DNA from: Arthrobacter sp. AQ5-06 | GTDB lineage: Bacteria; Actinomycetota; Actinomycetes; Actinomycetales; Micrococcaceae | Direction: 5' to 3' | Length of the DNA stretch: 64,000 nucleotides | Assembly (NCBI RefSeq): GCF_003287955.1 | Contig: NZ_QMKP01000008.1 | Coordinates: forward strand, 62,001 to 126,000 | In this document: one piece after another, positions 43,388 through 52,597 of the stretch | Layout: each line of letters begins with the position of its first letter | Numbering within the stretch: the first letter of the stretch is position 1 | Translations under genes and position numbers: made by a program | The notes under the pieces: model-generated | What the model was told of the DNA's origin: nothing | Seen by the model: the letters and a program-made list of their open reading frames with translations, nothing else | Database searches by the model: none

Positions 43388-43945
43388 ATGTCCAGGATCC
43401 AGTATTTTGTCGCGGCCTCCATCGACGGGTTCATTGCCACCACCAATGATGACCTCGCCTGGCTGCTCGAGTTCGACGGCTTCGAGGGCGGCAAGGAAAG
43501 CTACGAAACCTTCATGGCCGGCGTCGGCTGCATCGTTATGGGCGGCGAAACGTTCGCCTGGCTGATGGAGCACGAACCCGGCAAATGGCCGTACCCTTCC
43601 ACACCCTGTTATGTGTTTACCCGGCACGAGCACGTTGCCCCGGCCGGCACGGACATCACGTTCGTCCGCGGTCCCGTCCAGGAGTTCATCCAGGACTTCA
43701 AGGATCACGCCGGCGGCATGAACGTCTGGGTGGTGGGTGGCGGCAACCTCGCTGCGCAATTCGCCGACGCCGGGCTGCTGGATGAACTCATCCTGTCGGT
43801 CATCCCCGTGGTCCTGGGCGAGGGCAAGCGGCTGCTCCCGCTGGAGGGCCCGACGACGCCACTTGAGTTGACGGCGTCCCGCACCTTGGGTCGGGGAATC
43901 GTGGAGTTGCGCTACACCCTCACATCCCCGGATCCGGCCCGCTAG
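43388..43945 (+). CDS. RibD C-terminal/dihydrofolate reductase-like protein
   Basis: 185 residues. Fold markers are FVAASIDGFIA at the N-terminus, VMGGETFAW, NVWVVGGGNLAAQFADAGLLDELILSVIPVVLGEGKRLL, the NADPH-binding and closing segments of RibD-type reductases. GATACT eight bases before ATG 43388 may be its -10 box. Substrate unknown; not a true folate enzyme by sequence. Confidence 0.85.
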   Translation: MSRIQYFVAASIDGFIATTNDDLAWLLEFDGFEGGKESYETFMAGVGCIVMGGETFAWLMEHEPGKWPYPSTPCYVFTRHEHVAPAGTDITFVRGPVQEFIQDFKDHAGGMNVWVVGGGNLAAQFADAGLLDELILSVIPVVLGEGKRLLPLEGPTTPLELTASRTLGRGIVELRYTLTSPDPAR

Positions 43946-43967
43946 GGAACTGAATTGCCTGAGGCGT

Positions 43968-44441
43968 TCACGCCTCCGAGGGCTCGTTGTCCCGCAGCAT
44001 GTTGGTGATGCGTGCGGTGGAGAGGCGACGGCCTTTTTCGTCGGTCATCACGATTTCATGCGTTGTCAGTGTCCGGCCCAGATGGATCGCCGTGCAGGTA
44101 CCTGTCACGGTGCCAGCGGCGATCGCACGGTGGTGCGTGGCGCTCACTTCGATGCCCAGGGCGTGCCTGCCGGCGCCGGCGTGCATCCCGGCAGCGAAGG
44201 ATCCCAGAGTCTCGGCCAGTACCACGTGGGCGCCGCCGTGCAGGATGCCCGCCACCTGGGTGTTCCCTTCCACCGGCATGGTGGCCACCGTCCGTTCCGG
44301 GCTCATCTCCAAGAAGTGGATCCCCATCTTCACCACGAGGGCGCCGATGCCCATGCCGCCGAGCCAGTCGTGGAGGTGCGCCGGGATGCCTGCTGTGACC
44401 AATTCCTCAGTGAAGGGCCCCGGCGTGAAATTGTCCATCAT
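43968..44441 (-). CDS. Hotdog-fold thioesterase (PaaI-like)
   Basis: 157 residues from ATG 44441 (ATG 44438 is also in frame). The hotdog motif is VAGILHGGAHVVLAETLGSFAAG, followed by ALGIEVSATHHRAI and the C-terminal strand. It would hydrolyse an acyl- or aryl-CoA thioester. Divergent from polA across about 20 bases with overlapping promoter elements. Confidence 0.82.
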   Translation of the reverse strand: MMDNFTPGPFTEELVTAGIPAHLHDWLGGMGIGALVVKMGIHFLEMSPERTVATMPVEGNTQVAGILHGGAHVVLAETLGSFAAGMHAGAGRHALGIEVSATHHRAIAAGTVTGTCTAIHLGRTLTTHEIVMTDEKGRRLSTARITNMLRDNEPSEA

Positions 44442-44443
44442 GG

Positions 44444-44453
44444 GAACTAGGCT
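44444..44453. promoter_or_regulatory. Overlapping divergent -10 boxes for the thioesterase gene and polA
   Basis: On the plus strand TAGGCT (44448-44453) lies seven bases before polA GTG 44461. On the minus strand TAGTTC (44449-44444) lies five bases before ATG 44438. The two share the TA at 44448-44449. The minus-strand box ends in C, so it is weaker. Confidence 0.5.
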
Positions 44454-44460
44454 GGCACCT

Positions 44461-47277
44461 GTGAGTGAAACTACCAAACCGGCCCCCTTCCCGACCGAAA
44501 CTACTGCGCTTGACGCTGCTGATGCCTTACAGGACATCAGCGTCCCGCCGGTCGGAGGCCAGGTTTCCGCTACGGAAACCCCCGTGGTTCCCATCCCCGG
44601 CCAGCCGCGGCTTCTGGTGCTTGACGGCCACTCGATGGCGTTCCGCGCCTTCTTCGCCTTGCCGGCGGACAAGTTCTCCACCGCCAACGGACAACACACC
44701 AACGCCATCCACGGCTTCACCTCCATGCTCATCAACCTGATCAAGGAACAGAAGCCCACCCACATTTGCGTCGCCTTCGACGTCTCGGATGACACCACGC
44801 ATCGCAAAGCGGAGTACAGCGAGTACAAGGGTGGACGCAACGAAACTCCCCGCGAGATGAGCGGCCAGATCGATCTCATCGACAAGGTCATGGGCGCCTG
44901 GGGCATCAAGACCATCAAGCTGCCCGGCTATGAGGCCGATGACATCCTGGCCACCCTCGCCGCCATGGGGGAAAAGGCAGGCTTCGAGGTACTGCTCGTA
45001 TCGGGCGACCGTGACGCCTTCCAGCTGATTACGGACAACGTTTTTGTGCTGTACCCCCGGAAGGGCGTCAGCGACATTCCCCGGATGGATGCGGCCGCCA
45101 TCCAGGAGAAGTATTTTGTGACTCCCGCGCAGTATTCGGATCTTGCCGCGTTGGTGGGGGAGACCGCGGACAACCTCCCGGGTGTTCCGGGCGTGGGCCC
45201 AAAGACCGCGGCAAAGTGGATCAACCTCTACGGCGGTCTCGAGGGCGTCCTCGAGCACCTGGATGCGATCGGTGGAAAAGTAGGGGATTCCCTGCGCGCC
45301 AACGTCGAGGACGTCAAACGCAACCGTCGGCTGAACAGGCTCCACACGGATCTCGAACTCCCGCTGACCCTGGACGATCTCGCGGAACCGCGGCCGGACG
45401 AGGCTGCCTTGGAGACGCTGTTCGACGAACTCGAATTCAAGACCATCCGTACCCGGCTCTTTGCCCTGTACGGCAGCGAGGAAGTGGAATCTGCGGATCG
45501 CGAAAGCATCGCCACGCCGGACTTCGTGATCCCCGCCGGTTCCGCCGAGTTGGGGGCCTTCTTGGCGGCGGGCGCTGGCAAGACGTCGGCAGTCGCCGTC
45601 GACCTGGTGCCCGGGCGGATCGGCGAAGACGCTGCCGCACTGGCCATTATCCGTGACGATGCCGCCGTCTACATCGACCTCTCCACCCAGGACGCCGCTG
45701 CTGAAAACGTCCTCGCGGACTGGCTGCGCGATGAAAATACCCCGAAGGTCATGCACGGCTACAAGGCTGCGCTGAAGGCCCTGTCTACCCGTGGCCTGGG
45801 CCTGGAAGGCGTGGTGGATGACACCTCAATTTCCGGATACCTCATCCAGCCGGACCGCCGCACGTATGAACTCGCGGAGCTGGCCCAGCACCACCTCAAC
45901 GTCAGTGTCTCCGCGGAGACTTCCAAGGCGGGCCAGCTGGAGCTGGCGTTCGATGGCGACGACGCCGCCGCTGCCGGCGCCCTGGTTCAGGTGGCGGCCG
46001 TGGTCCAGGCCCTGAGCCGGCACTTCGAATCAGAACTCACCGAACGCAAGGCAGGGGACCTGCTGACCACCCTCGAGCTGCCCGTCAGCCGCGTGCTGGC
46101 CGATATGGAAACCGCGGGCATCGCCATCGACCTGCCGCGCATGGACGAGCAGCTCGCCGATTTGTCCAAGGTGATCGACAACGCGCAGGAACTGGCCTTC
46201 GCCGCGATCGGCCACGAGGTCAATCTCGGATCGCCTAAACAGCTACAGACCGTGCTCTTTGACGAACTCGAGCTGCCGAAAACGAAAAAGATCAAGTCCG
46301 GTTACACCACCGATGCCGCGTCGCTGAAGAACCTGCTGGAAAAGACTGGGCACGAATTCCTGGTCCAGCTGATGGCGCACCGGGAATCCTCTAAGCTGCG
46401 GCAGATGCTGGAGTCGCTCAAGAAGTCCGTGACGGAAGACGGCCGGATCCACACCACCTATGCGCAGAATGTGGCAGCGACGGGCCGCATCTCCTCCAAC
46501 AACCCGAACCTGCAGAACATCCCCATCCGCAGCGAGGAAGGCCGTCGCGTCCGCGGCATCTTTGTGGTCAGCGACGGCTACGAGTGCCTGCTGTCCGCGG
46601 ACTATTCGCAGATCGAAATGCGGATCATGGCGCACCTTTCGGGGGACGCAGGCCTGATCCAGGCCTACAAGGACGGCGAGGACCTCCACCGGTTTGTGGG
46701 CTCAAACATCTTCCACGTGCCTACCGAAGAAGTCACCAGCGCCATGCGCTCCAAGGTCAAGGCCATGTCCTACGGCCTCGCCTATGGCCTGACCTCGTTC
46801 GGCCTGTCCAAGCAGCTGGAAATTTCCGTGGACGAGGCGCGCACCCTGATGAAGGACTACTTCGACCGGTTCGGCGCCGTCCGCGACTACCTTCGCGGCG
46901 TGGTGGACCAGGCCCGGGTGGACGGCTATACGGCCACCATCGAGGGGCGTCGCCGCTACCTGCCGGACCTCACCAGCACGGACCGGCAGCTGCGCGAAAA
47001 CGCGGAGCGCATCGCACTGAACTCACCCATCCAGGGATCGGCCGCAGACATCATTAAACGCGCCATGCTGGGCGTGCATGCTGAACTGGCTGCCCAGGGT
47101 CTCAAGTCGCGCATGCTCCTGCAGGTCCACGACGAACTGGTGCTTGAAGTCGCCGCTGGCGAGCGGGAAGCGGTGGAGAAGCTCGTCACCGAGCAGATGG
47201 GCTCTGCTGCGGACCTCAGCGTCCCGCTGGATGTCCAGATCGGCGTGGGCCCCAGCTGGTACGACGCTGGCCACTAG
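44461..47277 (+). CDS. polA: DNA polymerase I
   Basis: 938 residues from GTG 44461. The 5' nuclease domain (about 50-340) has LLVLDGHSMAFRAFFALP, FDVSDDTTHRKAEYSEYKGGR, GYEADDILATLA, SGDRDAFQLI and GVGPKTAAKWI. The 3'-5' exonuclease domain (about 350-540) lacks an obvious DEDD set and is probably inactive. The polymerase domain has motif A DYSQIEMRIMAHLSGD, motif B RSKVKAMSYGLAYGLTSFGL and motif C QVHDELVLE. Used in Okazaki processing and repair. The first 45 residues are an extension. Confidence 0.95.
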   Translation: MSETTKPAPFPTETTALDAADALQDISVPPVGGQVSATETPVVPIPGQPRLLVLDGHSMAFRAFFALPADKFSTANGQHTNAIHGFTSMLINLIKEQKPTHICVAFDVSDDTTHRKAEYSEYKGGRNETPREMSGQIDLIDKVMGAWGIKTIKLPGYEADDILATLAAMGEKAGFEVLLVSGDRDAFQLITDNVFVLYPRKGVSDIPRMDAAAIQEKYFVTPAQYSDLAALVGETADNLPGVPGVGPKTAAKWINLYGGLEGVLEHLDAIGGKVGDSLRANVEDVKRNRRLNRLHTDLELPLTLDDLAEPRPDEAALETLFDELEFKTIRTRLFALYGSEEVESADRESIATPDFVIPAGSAELGAFLAAGAGKTSAVAVDLVPGRIGEDAAALAIIRDDAAVYIDLSTQDAAAENVLADWLRDENTPKVMHGYKAALKALSTRGLGLEGVVDDTSISGYLIQPDRRTYELAELAQHHLNVSVSAETSKAGQLELAFDGDDAAAAGALVQVAAVVQALSRHFESELTERKAGDLLTTLELPVSRVLADMETAGIAIDLPRMDEQLADLSKVIDNAQELAFAAIGHEVNLGSPKQLQTVLFDELELPKTKKIKSGYTTDAASLKNLLEKTGHEFLVQLMAHRESSKLRQMLESLKKSVTEDGRIHTTYAQNVAATGRISSNNPNLQNIPIRSEEGRRVRGIFVVSDGYECLLSADYSQIEMRIMAHLSGDAGLIQAYKDGEDLHRFVGSNIFHVPTEEVTSAMRSKVKAMSYGLAYGLTSFGLSKQLEISVDEARTLMKDYFDRFGAVRDYLRGVVDQARVDGYTATIEGRRRYLPDLTSTDRQLRENAERIALNSPIQGSAADIIKRAMLGVHAELAAQGLKSRMLLQVHDELVLEVAAGEREAVEKLVTEQMGSAADLSVPLDVQIGVGPSWYDAGH

Positions 47278-47311
47278 GAAGGGACCGCTGGGAACGAGGG
47301 GGCGGGGCGCG

Positions 47312-47923
47312 ATGGACAAGTACGACGTCAAGAAGCAGTTCAAGGATCTGTATGCGCCTCGAGCCCGGGATTTCGAGGTGGTCACCGCCCTGCCGCTGAA
47401 CTACCTGATGGTGGACGGGCAGGGCAACCCGGGGACTGCCCCCGCCTACACTGCCGCCCTCGAGGCTTTGTATTCGGTGTCCGACGCCGTCAAGTTCGCC
47501 AGCAAGCACGGGGGCCGGGACTTCGTCGTCGGACCGCTGGAGGGCCTATGGACTGCGGACGATCCCGACGCCTTCACCCGGGGCGAAAAGGACAGCTGGA
47601 AGTGGACCATGATGATCCCGCAGCCGGGCTGGATCGGCGCCGCCGAGGTGCAGGACGGTATCGCGAAGGCTGCGGCGAAGAACGTTCCGGGGCTGGACCT
47701 GCTCCGCTTTGAGACCCTCGATGAGGGCCTCTCGCTGCAGATCCTGCACATCGGCAGCTACGACGACGAGGCCCCCACGCTGCGCCGCCTGCACAGTGAA
47801 TACATGCCGGCCAACGGCTTCGGATTCGCCGGCTTGCACCACGAGATCTACCTCAGCGACGCCCGCAGGGTGGCACCGGAAAAGCTCAAAACCATCCTCC
47901 GCCAACCGGTGCGGCGGCTCTGA
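47312..47923 (+). CDS. GyrI-like small-molecule-binding domain protein
   Basis: 203 residues. Sequence marks are YLMVDGQGNPGTAPAYTAALEALYSVSDAVKF, WTMMIPQPGWI and LSLQILHIGSYDDEAPTLRRLHSEY, then GFGFAGLHHEIYLSDARRVAPEKLKTILRQPV, the pattern of stand-alone GyrI/SOUL-type proteins. Family relatives hydrolyse or bind cyclic small molecules. It starts 34 bases after polA; the GGGGGCGGGG upstream may be its ribosome site. Confidence 0.82.
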   Translation: MDKYDVKKQFKDLYAPRARDFEVVTALPLNYLMVDGQGNPGTAPAYTAALEALYSVSDAVKFASKHGGRDFVVGPLEGLWTADDPDAFTRGEKDSWKWTMMIPQPGWIGAAEVQDGIAKAAAKNVPGLDLLRFETLDEGLSLQILHIGSYDDEAPTLRRLHSEYMPANGFGFAGLHHEIYLSDARRVAPEKLKTILRQPVRRL

Positions 47924-47979
47924 GCCATTTCCCGCCGGCGCGCGCGTGTTGCTGCTGGCCAGGCGCCGGAATCATTGGT

Positions 47980-47985
47980 TAGGCT
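47980..47985 (+). promoter_or_regulatory. -10 box of the Eis-like gene, leaderless
   Basis: TAGGCT, seven bases before GTG 47993. Confidence 0.5.
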
Positions 47986-47992
47986 CGGCGGT

Positions 47993-49291
47993 GTGGCTGA
48001 ACTGAGTGATGACTATGAAATCCGGCGCTTCCCAGCGGCACCCCAGGGCGAGGCGGGTTATCCCGACGCCGAATCATGGGTGAAGGCGGTGGCCTTTGGC
48101 TTCCACGAATCCACGCGGACACCGGAGCATGTTGCCAAGTCCTTGGAGACCTACGCAGTTGACCGGCGGATCTTCACCGGCGCCTACCAGACCCGGGAAG
48201 TCGCGCCGGGGTCGCTCCCCGCGGACGTACCGGTGGCAACCTTCGGCACATTGCGCAAAACACTCAACATCGGCTTCGGCAGGCTGCTGGAAACGCAGCT
48301 TGTCACCGCAGTGACGGTCCGGACCTCGCATCGGCGGCGCGGCCTGCTGCGCCGGATGATGTCCGAGGACCTGGCCATGGCGAAGGACGATGGCCTGGCG
48401 ATGGCAGCCCTGACAGCGTCCGAGGGCTCAATCTATGGACGCTTTGGCTACGGTGTGGCCAGCTTCGAACGGACCGTGAAAGTGGACACCACTGCCCGGT
48501 TCCAGCTCAAACACCAGGCAGTCGGCAGCGTGGACATCGCGGATCCCCGTGTGCTGCTGGACCTGGCACCGGAAGTCTTCGACCGCGTGCACCGCCTGAC
48601 CCCGGGATCGATCGGCCGCCAGGAGTGGTACCGGCAATTGGCTTCCGGGTCGCTGGGGCGCGACGGCAAGGAAGATCCCGCCATTAAAGTGGCCCTGCAC
48701 TACAGCCCCGACGGCGCCGTGGACGGCTATGTCTCCTACAAATTCCTCGGCTGGGATACTGAGCCCCACACCGTGCAGGTGGTGGACTTCGTGGCGGCCG
48801 CGGATGAGGCGTACCTGGAGCTCTGGCAGTTCCTCGCCGCCATCGACCTGGTGGAACGTGTCACGTGGGAGGAAGCACCGCTGGATGACCCGCTCACCTG
48901 GGCACTTGCCGATCCCCGCTGCATCGACTCGTCCGACAGCCGGGACATGCTCTGGCTCCGCATCCTGGACGTGGCCCAGGCGTTGGAAGCGCGGCAGTAC
49001 CCGGTGGACGGCAGGATGGTGCTTGAGGTGCAGGACCCGCTTGGCCTTACGGCTGGAACGTTTGCCGTGGAAGTCAGCGGCGGCGAGGCCGCCGTCGTGG
49101 GTCTGGAAGCTGCGCAGGACCCGGACCTGACGCTGGATGTCTCCGCGTTGTCATCAATTTATCTTGGTGCGGTATGTCCCGTTACGCTGACCTCGGCTGG
49201 GCGAATCCGTGAACACAAGCAGGGCGCGTCGCTCCGGGCACGGGGGATGTTCGCGGTTGAGCGTGCCACCCACTGCCTGACCCATTTCTAG
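47993..49291 (+). CDS. Eis-like GNAT N-acetyltransferase
   Basis: 432 residues from GTG 47993. Two GNAT-like domains and a sterol-carrier-like C-terminal domain as in Eis. Acetyl-CoA-binding LVTAVTVRTSHRRRGLLRRMM (the RxxGxG/A-type loop) and ALTASEGSIYGRFGYGVAS (the Eis YGRFGYG signature) are visible; the C-terminal free carboxylate expected for catalysis is Phe in THCLTHF. Eis enzymes acetylate amines including aminoglycosides; activity here is untested. Confidence 0.85.
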   Translation: MAELSDDYEIRRFPAAPQGEAGYPDAESWVKAVAFGFHESTRTPEHVAKSLETYAVDRRIFTGAYQTREVAPGSLPADVPVATFGTLRKTLNIGFGRLLETQLVTAVTVRTSHRRRGLLRRMMSEDLAMAKDDGLAMAALTASEGSIYGRFGYGVASFERTVKVDTTARFQLKHQAVGSVDIADPRVLLDLAPEVFDRVHRLTPGSIGRQEWYRQLASGSLGRDGKEDPAIKVALHYSPDGAVDGYVSYKFLGWDTEPHTVQVVDFVAAADEAYLELWQFLAAIDLVERVTWEEAPLDDPLTWALADPRCIDSSDSRDMLWLRILDVAQALEARQYPVDGRMVLEVQDPLGLTAGTFAVEVSGGEAAVVGLEAAQDPDLTLDVSALSSIYLGAVCPVTLTSAGRIREHKQGASLRARGMFAVERATHCLTHF

Positions 49292-49319
49292 GCGCCCCTG
49301 CCTCACTCAAGGACTATTC

Positions 49320-50249
49320 ATGGGGGAAATTGGAATGCCCCGTCTGACAGACCGCCGGTCCCTGCTGATTGGAATTGCCGGCCTCGCAGCGGCCGCGCTA
49401 TCGGGGTGCATGACCTCGTCGGACGCTGCCCCGGCTGCTGAGCCATTCACGCCGGCTTCCGCGGCGCCGGTGGATCAGGCCATTCCTGCGCCCTCAAGGA
49501 CAGTCGCGGCGGATACCCCCACTGAGCAGCCACCACGCCCCGTACCGCCGACGAAGCAGCAGATCATCGCCGAATTCGGTGCACGGAAGCCACAGGAGTG
49601 GGGGTTGCAGGTCAGAGGAGTGGTCAACAAGTCCGCTGCAGGGCACATTGCGCTGACGTTTGATGCGTGCGGTGGTCCCGGCGGCGCCGGGTGCGACCAG
49701 CAGCTGCTGTCCACGCTGCGCAAGCTCAACGTCCCCGCCACACTCTTCGTCAATGAACGATGGATCCAGACCAACCCGGCCCTGACCGCTGAACTGGCCC
49801 ACGATCCGCTTTTTGAACTCGCGAACCACGGATTCCTGCATCGGCCCCTTTCCGTGAACGGGAAGTCGGCTTACGGCATCGGAGGCACAGCGGATCTCGG
49901 TCAGGTCTACGACGAGGTAATGGGGAACCAGCGCGTCCTCCAGGAAATCACTGGCCACCTTCCGGGGTTTTTCCGGCCCGGCACGGCGTACTATGACGAA
50001 ATTGCTGCCGCGGTCACACGCCGCCTGGGACTCCTGCCGGTGAATTTCACAATAAACGGCGACGCCGGGGCTACGTTTCCGCCGTCAACGGTCGCTGCCG
50101 AGGTCGGCAAATCACGAGGTGGGGATATCGTGATTGCTCATTTCAATAAACCTGGCAGCGGCACGGCCGGGGGATTTGCCCAGGCATTGCCGCGGCTCCT
50201 AAGCCAAGGCGCCACTTTCGCGAAACTTGGAGCGGTTCTGCCGCTTTGA
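49320..50249 (+). CDS. Polysaccharide deacetylase-family lipoprotein
   Basis: 309 residues. The N-terminus carries DRRSLLIGIAGLAAAALSGCM, a twin-arginine signal with lipobox LSGC (Cys30). A 60-residue Pro/Ala-rich linker leads to the NodB-type domain: HIALTFDACGGPGG (motif 1, with the metal/catalytic Asp), ELANHGFLHRPL (motif 2 His pair) and FFRPGTAYYDE (motif 3). It probably trims acetyl groups from cell-wall glycans outside the membrane. ATG 49335 is an alternative start. Confidence 0.85.
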   Translation: MGEIGMPRLTDRRSLLIGIAGLAAAALSGCMTSSDAAPAAEPFTPASAAPVDQAIPAPSRTVAADTPTEQPPRPVPPTKQQIIAEFGARKPQEWGLQVRGVVNKSAAGHIALTFDACGGPGGAGCDQQLLSTLRKLNVPATLFVNERWIQTNPALTAELAHDPLFELANHGFLHRPLSVNGKSAYGIGGTADLGQVYDEVMGNQRVLQEITGHLPGFFRPGTAYYDEIAAAVTRRLGLLPVNFTINGDAGATFPPSTVAAEVGKSRGGDIVIAHFNKPGSGTAGGFAQALPRLLSQGATFAKLGAVLPL

Positions 50250-50261
50250 CCGGCATTGACT

Positions 50262-50291
50262 TTGACCCTCATTGGCTGCTGCGACTAGAAT
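50262..50291 (+). promoter_or_regulatory. rpsA promoter
   Basis: -35 TTGACC (50262-50267), 18-base spacer, -10 TAGAAT (50286-50291). A second TTGACT overlaps at 50256. The transcript would have a leader of about 150 bases. Confidence 0.65.
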
Positions 50292-50337
50292 AAGTGGGCG
50301 CGTACTACGTGCACGTTTCTAAAATCCACAAATCAGG

Positions 50338-50421
50338 ATGACCCGGAAGATCCCTGCGATCGCCCGAAGACCTGCGCCTGCGTTCCATAACGCGGGCGCG
50401 GCGGTTTGCCTGACCGACTAA
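50338..50421 (+). other. Possible 27-codon leader frame in the rpsA 5' region
   Basis: ATG 50338 to TAA 50421 encodes MTRKIPAIARRPAPAFHNAG... and stops 25 bases before the rpsA start. It sits in the transcribed leader, but its own ribosome site is weak. Could be chance. Confidence 0.2.
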
Positions 50422-50446
50422 CTATCCACAACGGAGCCCCTACTAC

Positions 50447-51925
50447 ATGACCATCACCTCCACCGAGAAGCCCGGTACCCCCGTAGTCGCCATTAACGAC
50501 ATCGGTACCGCTGAGGACTTCCTCGCAGCAGTCGACGCCACCATCAAGTACTTCAACGACGGAGACCTCGTCGAAGGTACCGTCGTCAAGGTCGACCGCG
50601 ATGAAGTTCTGCTCGACATCGGTTACAAGACCGAAGGTGTCATCCCCTCCCGCGAGCTGTCCATCAAGCACGACGTTGACCCCGGAGACGTTGTCTCCGT
50701 TGGCGATCTCGTCGAAGCCCTGGTGCTCACCAAGGAAGACAAAGAAGGCCGCCTGATCCTCTCCAAGAAGCGTGCTCAGTACGAGCGCGCCTGGGGCGAC
50801 ATCGAGAAGGTCAAGGAAGAAGACGGTGTTGTCACCGGTACCGTCATCGAGGTTGTCAAGGGTGGTCTTATCCTCGACATCGGTCTGCGCGGCTTCCTGC
50901 CCGCATCCCTCGTCGAGATGCGCCGTGTGCGCGACCTCGCTCCGTACATCGGTCAGAAGATCGAAGCCAAAATCATCGAGCTGGACAAGAACCGCAACAA
51001 CGTTGTGCTGTCCCGCCGTGCATGGCTCGAGCAGACCCAGTCCGAGGTCCGCTCCACGTTCCTCAACAAGCTGGAAAAGGGCCAGGTCCGTCCCGGCGTC
51101 GTCTCCTCCATCGTCAACTTCGGTGCATTCGTGGACCTGGGCGGCGTAGACGGCCTCGTTCACGTTTCCGAGCTGTCCTGGAAGCACATCGACCACCCGT
51201 CCGAGGTTGTCGAAGTTGGCCAGGAAGTCACCGTCGAGGTTCTCGAGGTCGACCTGGACCGCGAGCGTGTTTCCCTGTCGCTCAAGGCTACGCAGGAAGA
51301 TCCGTGGCAGACCTTCGCCCGCACCCACGCCCTCGGGCAGGTTGTTCCGGGTAAGGTCACCAAGCTTGTTCCGTTCGGTGCGTTCGTACGCGTCGAAGAC
51401 GGCATCGAAGGCCTCGTGCACATCTCCGAACTGGCAGTCCGCCACGTGGAGCTGGCCGAGCAGGTTGTCTCCGTTGGTGACGAGCTGTTCGTCAAGGTCA
51501 TCGACATCGACCTCGAGCGCCGCCGTATCTCCCTCTCCCTCAAGCAGGCTAACGAGGGCGTTGACGCCGACAGCACCGAATTCGATCCGGCTCTCTACGG
51601 CATGGCCGCTGAGTACGACGAAGAGGGCAACTACAAGTACCCGGAAGGCTTCGACCCGGAGTCCAACGAGTGGCTTGAAGGCTACGAGAACCAGCGCGCC
51701 GTCTGGGAGCAGCAGTACGCTGACGCCCAGACCCGCTGGGAAGCACACAAGAAGCAGGTTGCCCAGCACGCCGCCGACGACGCTGCAGCTGCAACGTCCG
51801 GTGACAGCGATTCCGGCACCACCAGCTACTCCTCCGAGCCTGCTGTCGAGTCCAACGCCGGGGCCGGTACCCTTGCTTCGGACGAGGCTCTTGCAGCTCT
51901 GCGCGAGAAGCTGACCGGCAACTAA
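50447..51925 (+). CDS. rpsA: 30S ribosomal protein S1
   Basis: 492 residues with four S1 (OB-fold) RNA-binding domains at about 38-105, 123-190, 208-277 and 295-363; the third and fourth carry the classic GxVxxIVxFGAFVDLGGVDGLVHVSELS and VPFGAFVRVEDGIEGLVHISELA. The acidic C-terminal tail of about 130 residues is typical of actinobacterial S1. Codon use is strongly biased (GGT, GTT, AAG), as for highly expressed genes. Own promoter and terminator. Confidence 0.96.
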   Translation: MTITSTEKPGTPVVAINDIGTAEDFLAAVDATIKYFNDGDLVEGTVVKVDRDEVLLDIGYKTEGVIPSRELSIKHDVDPGDVVSVGDLVEALVLTKEDKEGRLILSKKRAQYERAWGDIEKVKEEDGVVTGTVIEVVKGGLILDIGLRGFLPASLVEMRRVRDLAPYIGQKIEAKIIELDKNRNNVVLSRRAWLEQTQSEVRSTFLNKLEKGQVRPGVVSSIVNFGAFVDLGGVDGLVHVSELSWKHIDHPSEVVEVGQEVTVEVLEVDLDRERVSLSLKATQEDPWQTFARTHALGQVVPGKVTKLVPFGAFVRVEDGIEGLVHISELAVRHVELAEQVVSVGDELFVKVIDIDLERRRISLSLKQANEGVDADSTEFDPALYGMAAEYDEEGNYKYPEGFDPESNEWLEGYENQRAVWEQQYADAQTRWEAHKKQVAQHAADDAAAATSGDSDSGTTSYSSEPAVESNAGAGTLASDEALAALREKLTGN

Positions 51926-51953
51926 TTGCCATCGGCCCGGGGCTTCCCGGGCT

Positions 51954-51996
51954 AACACAGTGGGCCCCTGCGAATGCAGGGGCCCACTGTGTTTAA
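51954..51996 (+). terminator. rpsA terminator
   Basis: A perfect 18-base stem: arms 51954-51971 and 51976-51993, loop GAAT. It may also terminate the converging GNAT gene on the minus strand. Confidence 0.8.
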
Positions 51997-52045
51997 CAGG
52001 AAATCTGGCCAGCACCTAACGCTCCCAACGTGCGCTTCGGTGCGT

Positions 52046-52597
52046 CTAGTGCGAGTCAGTTGAGAGCACGACGACGGCACCCACCGCGCCGTCGTCGTGC
52101 GTCAGTACCCCGCCGGCAGCGGTGAGGAGCCGCTGCGCGCCGATGTTGCCTGCCGTTGTGGACGCCACGACCTGGTGCAGTCCGGCGCGGCGGGCTTCCG
52201 CCAGTACTAGCCCCAACGCGGCGCCACCCACACCGCGGCTGCGATAGCTCCGGCCCAGCCAGATGCCTGTCTCCACCTCGCCGGATCCTAAGGTGGCCTC
52301 CCCGGGTGTGCGGGGGACTGACGATTGGGGGCTGGTTCGCTTCAGCCTGATCGAGCCCGCCGGGCTGCCGCAGCAGAGCACCGCCCAGCTCTTTTCCGAG
52401 GCCGGGCCGTCCAGGCCCGCGGCTGCAGACCGGTGGTAGGCGCGGAACCAGTCGATCCGTTCCGCGTTCCAGCCCGTCCCATTGCCAAGCGGCGGCGTGA
52501 CGTCATCGGCGGACGCATCCAGCTGTGCCAGCTCCAGCAGCCGCTCCAACATGGGTTCGTCGACGTCTGCCAGGCGGACCTCAGGGGAGCGGGACAT
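52046..52597 (-). CDS. GNAT-family N-acetyltransferase
   Basis: 183 residues. The acetyl-CoA site is GIWLGRSYRSRGVGGAALGLVLAEARRAGLHQV (RxxGxG-type), followed by STTAGNIGAQRLLTAAGG. The layout resembles RimJ/RimL-type enzymes. GGAG before ATG 52597; its start overlaps the end of yigZ by 17 bases, so the two form an operon. Confidence 0.82.
   Translation of the reverse strand: MSRSPEVRLADVDEPMLERLLELAQLDASADDVTPPLGNGTGWNAERIDWFRAYHRSAAAGLDGPASEKSWAVLCCGSPAGSIRLKRTSPQSSVPRTPGEATLGSGEVETGIWLGRSYRSRGVGGAALGLVLAEARRAGLHQVVASTTAGNIGAQRLLTAAGGVLTHDDGAVGAVVVLSTDSH

Noticed and set aside
50333-52015. 560-codon minus-strand frame over rpsA
   Set aside because: Composition (Val, Asp, Leu runs) mirrors the rpsA codon bias; no similarity to any family.
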